Part shown: piece after piece, positions 1-4,629 of the stretch
Layout of the letters: each line of letters opens with the position of its first letter
Numbering within the stretch: the first letter of the stretch is position 1
Assembly: GCA_964472545.1 (NCBI GenBank)
Contig: CAYYNP010000389.1
Span: 1 to 7,897 of the forward strand
Source of the DNA: CAYYNP01 sp964472545
GTDB lineage: Bacteria > Planctomycetota > Planctomycetia > Pirellulales > Thermoguttaceae
DNA: 7,897 bases
Direction: 5' to 3'
Notes under the pieces: model-generated
Told to the model about the DNA's origin: nothing
Database searches by the model: none
What the model saw: the letters and a program-made list of their open reading frames with translations, nothing else
Position numbers and translations under genes: made by a program

Positions 1-256
1 CATCTGCTAGGAATCGCAGCAGTTCATCTCGCGCGTAGATGTACCGAGCGCCGATTCTCCTGGCGTGCACTTCGCCCCGTGGCCTGGCATCGCGCAAGAC
101 ATGGGGTTTCACCCCCAAGGCGGCGGCCCCTTCCGGCTCCGTATATCCAAGGCGGCCGCTGAAGCGGGCGCGGTCGGCATCGAGTCGCTCAAGCGTGGCG
201 GCCACAACACGCTCCACAAGCGAATCGAGTTCGTCAGCGTCGATGTGCAGGTTCAC
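1..256 (-). CDS. Excisionase-like helix-turn-helix protein, partial (runs off the window)
   Basis: This reading frame starts with GTG at 256-254 and stays open for 85 codons to the window edge, so the C-terminus is missing. Residues 1-32 form a charged, probably helical leader (LHIDADELDSLVERVVAATL and following). Residues 37-84 fit the HTH_17/excisionase type of winged helix: GYTEPEGAAALGV is the first helix and turn, PHVLRDARPRGEV the recognition helix, and RRIGARYIYARDELLRFLAD the wing and last helix. Such proteins bind DNA next to recombination sites or act as small regulators. Its GTG overlaps the TGA of the upstream HTH gene in a 4-nt GTGA, so the two are probably co-translated. In planctomycete genomes similar proteins often precede a tyrosine integrase; that is family knowledge, and the integrase would lie outside this window. 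The HTH class is fairly sure; the excision role is inference. Confidence 0.75.
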   Translation of the reverse strand, partial: MNLHIDADELDSLVERVVAATLERLDADRARFSGRLGYTEPEGAAALGVKPHVLRDARPRGEVHARRIGARYIYARDELLRFLAD

Positions 257-495
257 TGCGAGACCTCCGCTGAGTTGGCGGCAGGTGAATCGGCAGCAAC
301 TTCCGGGGAGTCAGGCAGCCAACCACGCGTCCTGAGGGCGTCAATGATTGCCGGAATGAGTTCCCGAGGAATTGCACGCTTTCCCGCAAAGCGCTCCGGC
401 TCGGTGAGCGTGCCATCTTCGAATAGTCGACGAACTCGCCACGTACGGCTACCGACAATGTCCGCGATGCCGCGGGTGGTGTGGTGATGCAACAT
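253..495 (-). CDS. Small MerR-like helix-turn-helix DNA-binding protein
   Basis: This 80-residue protein starts with ATG at 495-493 and ends with TGA at 255-253. Residues 8-61 look like a MerR-type winged helix-turn-helix: GIADIVGSRTWRVRRLFEDG gives the HTH, TLTEPERFAGKRAIP the wing, and RELIPAIIDALRTRGWLP the closing helix. The tail (residues 62-80) is Ala/Ser/Pro-rich and probably disordered. There is no effector or dimerisation domain as in full-length MerR proteins, so it is a bare DNA-binding module, probably a regulator or recombination directionality factor. It overlaps the next HTH gene by 4 nt. A perfect 7-bp dyad (510-529) lies 14 nt before the ATG and could be its own operator. The purine-rich GAGAAACGG just before the start is only a weak ribosome binding site. 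The fold is assigned with good confidence; the partner DNA is unknown. Confidence 0.75.
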   Translation of the reverse strand: MLHHHTTRGIADIVGSRTWRVRRLFEDGTLTEPERFAGKRAIPRELIPAIIDALRTRGWLPDSPEVAADSPAANSAEVSQ

Positions 496-509
496 TGCCG
501 TTTCTCAAA

Positions 510-529
510 GGACGTTGTTCGTAACGTCC
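510..529. promoter_or_regulatory. Perfect 7-bp dyad upstream of the HTH gene, candidate operator
   Basis: GGACGTT (510-516) and AACGTCC (523-529) are exact inverted copies separated by 6 nt. The dyad sits 14 nt before the ATG of the minus-strand HTH gene, where an autoregulatory operator or a leader hairpin would be expected. There is no T-tract, so it does not look like a terminator. The link to the HTH protein is inferred from position only. Confidence 0.4.
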
Positions 530-573
530 CTCAGTACACAGCAATAGCCACGAAGGATCGAGTTCAGAAGAGG

Positions 574-597
574 TTTTCCACACCGTTTTCCACAGCG
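574..597 (+). repeat. Two tandem 12-bp repeats containing TTTTCCACA (DnaA-box-like)
   Basis: TTTTCCACACCG (574-585) is followed directly by TTTTCCACAGCG (586-597), differing at one base. The core TTTTCCACA differs by one base from the Escherichia coli DnaA box TTATCCACA and equals the variant described for cyanobacteria. Two boxes with the same orientation and spacing could bind DnaA, a replication initiator, an integrase arm domain or an excisionase. They lie in the non-coding stretch 496-702. Only the repeat itself is seen; the ligand is inference. Confidence 0.5.
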
Positions 598-640
598 GAA
601 CAACGGTTTCGCCCCGTGATCCGCGGTCCGAAGAATACCC

Positions 641-662
641 ACGGATTCGGTACGGATTCAGA
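641..662 (+). repeat. Two tandem 11-bp repeats with core ACGGATTC
   Basis: ACGGATTCGGT (641-651) is followed by ACGGATTCAGA (652-662); the first eight bases are identical. The roughly one-helical-turn period puts both copies on the same DNA face, as is typical of protein binding sites. It is the second of three unrelated short tandem repeats in the 496-702 gap. Function is unknown. Confidence 0.4.
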
Positions 663-673
663 AGACGGGGGAG

Positions 674-695
674 TATTCCACTGTCTTCCACAGTG
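674..695 (+). repeat. 10-bp tandem TTCCAC repeat with a perfect hairpin
   Basis: TATTCCACTG (674-683) is followed by TCTTCCACAG (684-693), a 10-bp tandem repeat related to the TTTTCCACA boxes at 574-594. Overlapping it is a perfect inverted repeat, CACTGT (679-684) and ACAGTG (690-695), with a 5-nt loop. It lies 8 nt beyond the stop codon of the small minus-strand gene ending at 703, so it could also be an RNA hairpin at that gene's 3' end. No T-run follows on the minus strand. Confidence 0.4.
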
Positions 696-702
696 CGATC
701 GT

Positions 703-885
703 TCACTTCCGTCGGTTGCGGTCCAGAATTGCCTGGCTGAGCGCCTGGACGAGATCCTCGTTTGTGAGTGTGAGCTTCCCTGCCGCCTCACGACGCTCGT
801 TCTCGCGATCTATCTCCTTCCAGTAGTGTTGGCGGTATCTTGGTATGGCATCCGAGTACTCAGCGTCGGGATTCTCTTTCTGCAC
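703..885 (-). CDS. Small charged hypothetical protein or 3' remnant of a longer gene
   Basis: I do not recognise this 60-residue protein. It starts with GTG at 885-883 and ends with TGA at 705-703. It is hydrophilic and probably helical: residues 16-36 are rich in Arg, Lys and Glu (RYRQHYWKEIDRENERREAA) and residues 39-58 form a second likely helix (LTLTNEDLVQALSQAILDRN). No signal peptide or membrane segment is seen. The opposite strand reads as a hydrophobic 'membrane' protein only because it is the complement of these charged codons. The start is doubtful: there is no ribosome binding site, and the frame stays open upstream to TAG at 1017-1015 with protein-like sequence near the GTG (AIGPNPVSARAYRD), yet it has no other ATG, GTG or TTG. 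It may therefore be a 5'-truncated gene. By hand count 41 of 60 third positions are G or C, and it uses AGA and ATA codons, which suggests accessory DNA. No function is assigned. Confidence 0.45.
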   Translation of the reverse strand: MQKENPDAEYSDAIPRYRQHYWKEIDRENERREAAGKLTLTNEDLVQALSQAILDRNRRK

Positions 886-1073
886 ATCCCGGTATGCCCG
901 GGCCGAAACCGGGTTTGGCCCAATTGCTATCCGCCAACCTACTCGACGCGGCGGGGCGACTTGCGCAGATTGGCGAACGCGGCTTCGATGCCCCGGACGA
1001 TGCCACCGCCGCGCCTAGAGCCGGTCGCGCGGCGACACGATGAACGCGAACTGCCGTGGGCAGAGCCCGTGCG
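886..1073. other. Intergenic stretch with a short coding-like remnant
   Basis: This 188-nt gap separates the operon from the accessory region. On the minus strand, the frame continuing past the TAG of the TIM-barrel gene stays open to a second TAG at 941-939. Its last 23 codons read like a real protein C-terminus (GGGIVRGIEAAFANLRKSPR, then RVE and stop) with G or C at about 20 of 23 third positions. It has no start codon and no recognised homologue, so it may be the tail of a decayed gene or chance. A hairpin lies at 1007-1034. No tRNA or attachment site is recognisable. Confidence 0.3.
1007..1034 (-). terminator. GC-only hairpin after the operon, possible terminator
   Basis: CGCCGCGC (1007-1014) and GCGCGGCG (1027-1034) form a perfect 8-bp inverted repeat with a 12-nt loop, starting 39 nt after the last stop codon of the operon. 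The stem would be very stable in RNA. No U-tract follows on the minus strand, so it is not a classical intrinsic terminator; it could stabilise the 3' end or be a chance GC-rich repeat. Confidence 0.35.
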
Positions 1074-2024
1074 CTACTTTGCCGCGGCCTTGATCTTGTC
1101 CCACGCTTTGCAGGCGCGGTCGAGCTTGTCGGGGACGTCGCCGGTTTGCGTGTAACCCATCGTGCCCAGGGGGCCTTGGTAGCCGATCTCGGTCAGCACC
1201 CGGACCAGCGGCACCATGTCGAAGCTGCCTTCACCCAAGATCTTGTGGGTGGCCTTGTCCTTGTCCGTGCCCTGGATGACGACGATCATCAGGTAGGGTG
1301 TTGCATTGATCAGGTCGGCCCGGAGTTTGTCGGAGTCGCGATTGCCGACGGCCTGCCAGTGGTGCAGGTGGAACATCACGCCGACGTTGCGCCGATCGAC
1401 GGCCTTGGCGATTCGCACGTTGTCGTCGATCGTTTCGATCCAGTTGCCGATGTGCATGTACGGCGCGACGCCGCCCAGGCCGTACTTCTTCGCATCGTCC
1501 GACATCTCGCGGAGGATCTTGACCGTCATCTCGACCGCCTGGGGTTCTTTGCGGTCCAGCTTCTTGCGACTGCCGACCGAAGGGATGAGAACCACCTTGG
1601 TGTCTTTCAACAGCGGCAGATTATCCTTGATTACCTGCGGGTACGTGCCGTCCTCGATATAGAACCGTGCATGAATCGCGGTCAATCGCATGTTGTGCTC
1701 TTTCAAAGCCGCCAGGTACGCCGGCAGCATCTTCCACCGCCCGGGATCGTCCTTGAGCGAGAGCATGGCGCCGCCATAGCCGCACTCGGCGAGGATATCG
1801 ACTTGCGTGGCCGGTTCGCCCCACTTGTAGTTGTAGAACCAGTTGGTCATCGCGAAGTGGTGGTCCTGCCAGTGTAAGCCCTGCACGAGATCGACTTTCA
1901 TCGGCTCCGCGGCCGGCAAAGCGGCGGGACTGGCCGCCCACGCACGAGCAATCAATGCAGGCCCGGCTAACGCCGCCGCGGCCGTCAGGATCAAATCTTC
2001 CAGGAAATGGCGTCGGTTGAACAT
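1074..2024 (-). CDS. Tat-exported TIM-barrel protein, sugar isomerase/epimerase-like
   Basis: This 316-residue protein belongs to the xylose isomerase-like TIM-barrel (AP endonuclease 2) superfamily. The N-terminus carries a twin-arginine signal (NRRHFLED, residues 3-10), a hydrophobic core to about residue 29 and a likely cleavage after ARAWA (residue 30), so it is probably exported folded. Barrel landmarks are GGAMLSL (84-90), RLTAIHARF (113-121), KVVLIPSVG (143-151), APYMHIGNW (187-195), NVGVMFHLHHW (213-223) and GEGSFDMVPLVRVLTEIGYQ (264-283). The ending (GPLGTMGYTQTGDVPDKLDR and on) matches a planctomycete and verrucomicrobial branch usually reading 'GPIGLQCYGIxGD'. Of the usual metal ligands (Glu, Asp, His, Glu), His191 may remain, the Asp position reads FHLHH, and the last Glu is missing, so activity is uncertain. 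It is the last gene of the operon, 16 nt after the previous stop, with a strong AAAGGAG site that fixes the start. A periplasmic sugar-processing role is inferred. Confidence 0.85.
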   Translation of the reverse strand: MFNRRHFLEDLILTAAAALAGPALIARAWAASPAALPAAEPMKVDLVQGLHWQDHHFAMTNWFYNYKWGEPATQVDILAECGYGGAMLSLKDDPGRWKMLPAYLAALKEHNMRLTAIHARFYIEDGTYPQVIKDNLPLLKDTKVVLIPSVGSRKKLDRKEPQAVEMTVKILREMSDDAKKYGLGGVAPYMHIGNWIETIDDNVRIAKAVDRRNVGVMFHLHHWQAVGNRDSDKLRADLINATPYLMIVVIQGTDKDKATHKILGEGSFDMVPLVRVLTEIGYQGPLGTMGYTQTGDVPDKLDRACKAWDKIKAAAK

Positions 2025-2031
2025 GAGTCGG

Positions 2032-2038
2032 CTCCTTT
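2032..2038 (-). promoter_or_regulatory. Strong ribosome binding site of the TIM-barrel gene
   Basis: On the minus strand AAAGGAG lies 7 nt before the ATG at 2024-2022, a near-perfect Shine-Dalgarno match. It starts 2 nt after the TGA of the upstream gene. It is the only strong ribosome binding site in the window and settles this start codon. Confidence 0.8.
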
Positions 2039-2040
2039 CA

Positions 2041-4590
2041 TCAGCCCCCGAACGGGAAACCCTTGGTCTGATAGATGACCTTGTTGCGCCGGATCGTGCC
2101 GTCGGCGCCGCGGGTGAGGATCGGCCCTTCCCGCCAGTTGTAGACCGTGCTGACGCGCATGATGGGCAGATCGAGCATCAGGTGGGCCATAAACAGCGGC
2201 ACGCCGTTGTTGTGCTTGCCGAGCCAGGCGGTGCCGTAGAAGTTGGTCTTGTCGTTGAAGTTGTTCAGGAAGGTCATGAACGTCATCGCGGTATATCGGT
2301 CGATCTCTTCGCCGCGGTAGCCGGACAGATCGGGGTACTGCCTGAAGATGGCCGCCAGCGGGTGCATCTGATTGAACGCCGAGCAGCCGCTGCCCTCGAA
2401 GCCTGCCTTGTCGGTTGCGCCGCTGAGGTGAAAGTCGATGATCGCCTTGGGGGACGGGATCTCCCAATCGAACTGCGCATAGGTGCAGAGGATCTTCATG
2501 TTGCCGCCGGTACGGCTGACGAAGCCGGCGTCCTGCCCGCCCCAATAGCCTCTGTCTGGCTCGAACTGTCGGCCGACGAGCTCTTTGACGTAATGGTAGG
2601 CGTCGTCGAGCGGCTCCTGGCCGGCGGCGTGACGCTTGGCGATGTGCAGGTTCAGCGCATGGCCGATCCGACCGCACGCCGAGTACGGGTTGCGCTGCCA
2701 GGGCAGGCTGTTGAAGTATGCCAGGGTCGACTGCCGCGTGGTCAGGTCGGGCGCGACGCCGCCGGGGCTCAGCGAGCGGAGGAAACTGGCGCCGGTCCGA
2801 GGCTTCGCGTGCGGGGTCTTGTTCTCGAACACGCGGTTGCGGATCGTCCAGTCCGCCTCACGGTCGACGCCGACGGTCGCCAACTGCTCGACCCACCGCT
2901 GAAGGATCGCGTCCTCGGCCTGGCGCATGCCGGGCCGGTCCGCGTCGAGCCAGGGCGGGATAAACCCCAACGCCCGCAGCTCCCCGTAGTAGGCCAGCGA
3001 ATAGGTCGGTGAAACCCGCGCCCCGTCGTCGACGTGATGCACTTTCCCGCCAGGGTGGTCGGCGAACAGCCACTCACCTTCCTTCACGCGCGTGGCCTCG
3101 AAGAAGCTCCACGAGCGTTTCAGCCGGGCGGCCATCTCGCTGAAGATATCCTCGCAACCGACCCGGCCGGTCAGCGGCGAAATGGGCGGGGCCGTCTTGG
3201 GAAGCGAAAACACCTGCCTGGCTTCCGGATCGAAGTAATACACCAACTTCCGCGGCCACTGGTCGGCCGGGATCACAATGTGCGCCCGCCCGGCATGGTC
3301 CAGCGTGTTGTCCTTCCAGACGACCTCGCAGGCCGGGTCCTTCTTCCACGACGAAGTGACCACCGCCGGGTAACGGTCGATCGAGTTGGTGTGGAACGTG
3401 CAGCCCTCGATCCGCAGGTCGACCAGCCGCGTCTTCTTCGACGTGCCGGTGACCCGGCAGATAATCCCGCCGTTGGTCTGGTGGCCCGCAAAGCGGTACG
3501 TCCCGCGGACGTCGCGGATTTCGAGGTTGCTCAAATAGACGTGCTCCACGTCGCCGGCGTCCTCGGCCGTCACGTAGACCGCCCGTCGGATGGCCCGGCC
3601 TGCATCATCCCAGCCGCCGCCGTCGGTGTTGGTGACCGTCAGGTTGTGGATTTCCCAGTGGTGCTGGTTGTGCAGGCGGATCGTGTTCTCGACCTTCCCT
3701 TGGCCGGCCACGGCCGGATCGGCCCCGTCGCCGTAGCGGTCGATCACGATCGGTTTGCCTTCGACGCCGGAACCTCTCGGGTGCAACGGCCCTGCGAACA
3801 GGCAGCCGGCCTTCAGCAGGATCTTATCGCCGGGCTGCAACTCGATACCGTCAAACTTCGCGAGCGACTTCCACGCGGATCGTGCCGAGGTTCCCTTGTG
3901 ATCGTCGCTGCCATCGCCGGAGTCGACGTAGTAGGTCGTGTCGCCGGGGGACGGTACGAGCGGTTCCGCGGGCGTGCTGGGATGGGCGGGCGCGATCGGT
4001 TTGTCAGAACAGGAGCGGATCGTGAGGTAGTTCAAGCGACCGTGGCCGCCGATCTCGACCTTTAGCTTGCCGTCGGTCACCTTCATTCGATGCGATTCGA
4101 CGGTGACGAACTTGCCGGCACCCGTTTCAGTCAGCGGGACAACTTCGACGCCGTTGAGTCGCACTGAGGCCGATCCCCCGTAGCGTGCATCCCCGCTGGC
4201 CAGCGAAACGAAGTACTCGCCGTTGGGCAGGTCCTGCATGAAGGTCAACGTCGGGCTTTGGTAGACGAGGCTGCCGAGTCGCGCATCGGACTCTCCGCCC
4301 CGCTGTCGCGAGCCGGTCGATTCGCCCTCGCCGCGGCAGACGAACCCGTACCCCGTTTCCCGGGTGTACGGTTGCTCGATTCCCAGCCGGATGCACCCGT
4401 CGGCCGCCCGGCTTCCCCGGGGCCCGAAATCGTAATTCAGCCCGTCGCCGACAGGTTCGACTGCCTTCGCCTGGCCAGTCGGAGTCGGTGCCCCCATGAG
4501 CCCCGCCGACAGAGAGACCAGCACCAAGAACAGTCCCGAGCGGGCACTGAGCAGGTCACGTTTCAGAGCTTGCACGCAAGTTCTCCCCAT
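2041..4590 (-). CDS. Secreted multidomain beta-helix protein with carbohydrate-binding-like domain
   Basis: This 849-residue protein starts with ATG at 4590-4588. A basic leader and hydrophobic stretch (residues 19-34, GLFLVLVSLSAGLMGA) form a signal peptide with no lipobox. Residues 50-192 resemble the jelly-roll domain at the front of rhamnogalacturonan acetylesterase-type proteins (NYDFGPRGS, then ETGYGF, LPNGEYFVSLASGD and LNYLTIR). Residues 218-440 begin as a classic right-handed parallel beta-helix: YYVDSGDGSDDHKGTS, AWKSLAKFDGIELQPGDKI, GSGVEGKPIVIDRYGDGADP, then coils such as HHWEIHNLTVTNTDGG, VYLSNLEIRDV and LRIEGCTFHTNS. The helix seems to stop after few coils. Residues 445-849 are a region I do not recognise, probably mostly helical, rich in Trp, Tyr and His and with several Cys (e.g. 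702, 736), which could be an alpha/alpha-toroid. Beta-helix proteins of this sort are often polysaccharide lyases or hydrolases; no catalytic residues can be named here. It sits 39 nt after the propeller gene; its ribosome binding site is weak (GAAG). Confidence 0.85.
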   Translation of the reverse strand: MGRTCVQALKRDLLSARSGLFLVLVSLSAGLMGAPTPTGQAKAVEPVGDGLNYDFGPRGSRAADGCIRLGIEQPYTRETGYGFVCRGEGESTGSRQRGGESDARLGSLVYQSPTLTFMQDLPNGEYFVSLASGDARYGGSASVRLNGVEVVPLTETGAGKFVTVESHRMKVTDGKLKVEIGGHGRLNYLTIRSCSDKPIAPAHPSTPAEPLVPSPGDTTYYVDSGDGSDDHKGTSARSAWKSLAKFDGIELQPGDKILLKAGCLFAGPLHPRGSGVEGKPIVIDRYGDGADPAVAGQGKVENTIRLHNQHHWEIHNLTVTNTDGGGWDDAGRAIRRAVYVTAEDAGDVEHVYLSNLEIRDVRGTYRFAGHQTNGGIICRVTGTSKKTRLVDLRIEGCTFHTNSIDRYPAVVTSSWKKDPACEVVWKDNTLDHAGRAHIVIPADQWPRKLVYYFDPEARQVFSLPKTAPPISPLTGRVGCEDIFSEMAARLKRSWSFFEATRVKEGEWLFADHPGGKVHHVDDGARVSPTYSLAYYGELRALGFIPPWLDADRPGMRQAEDAILQRWVEQLATVGVDREADWTIRNRVFENKTPHAKPRTGASFLRSLSPGGVAPDLTTRQSTLAYFNSLPWQRNPYSACGRIGHALNLHIAKRHAAGQEPLDDAYHYVKELVGRQFEPDRGYWGGQDAGFVSRTGGNMKILCTYAQFDWEIPSPKAIIDFHLSGATDKAGFEGSGCSAFNQMHPLAAIFRQYPDLSGYRGEEIDRYTAMTFMTFLNNFNDKTNFYGTAWLGKHNNGVPLFMAHLMLDLPIMRVSTVYNWREGPILTRGADGTIRRNKVIYQTKGFPFGG

Positions 4591-4629
4591 TGCACTTCAG
4601 TCTTCAGGTACCTTCCATGCTGAATGACT
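4591..4629 (-). other. 39-nt spacer between the propeller and beta-helix genes
   Basis: The spacer is too short for a separate promoter plus leader and supports co-transcription. On the minus strand it holds CTGAAGACTGAAG, a 7-bp-spaced repeat of CTGAAG, whose second copy provides a GAAG 4 nt before the ATG. No hairpin with a T-tract is seen. Confidence 0.4.

Noticed and set aside
65..487. Plus-strand 140-residue frame antisense to the HTH pair
   Set aside because: Both minus-strand frames give clear HTH domains and are coupled by GTGA; this frame has no recognisable domain.
574..695. The short repeats considered as a CRISPR array
   Set aside because: Units are only 10-12 bp, directly tandem without spacers, and differ in sequence between clusters.
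449..706. Minus-strand 85-residue frame starting with a GTG that overlaps the stop of the 703-885 gene
   Set aside because: The GTGA overlap is attractive, but the frame crosses the repeat-rich gap, has a low-quality composition, and overlaps the 5' end of the well-supported HTH gene in another frame.
496..1073. Search for a tRNA gene or tRNA-derived attachment site near the presumed element edge
   Set aside because: No cloverleaf, T-loop consensus or repeated tRNA end could be found on either strand by eye.
481..1155. Plus-strand 224-residue frame with a hydrophobic, membrane-like middle
   Set aside because: The hydrophobic part is the exact complement of the charged minus-strand gene at 703-885, the frame runs into the antisense of the TIM-barrel gene, and its ends are not protein-like.
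1843..4065. Long plus-strand frames antisense to the beta-helix gene (1843-3012 and 3034-4065)
   Set aside because: They are Arg-, Ala- and Val-rich and lack domains; the minus-strand frame has a signal peptide and recognisable modules throughout.
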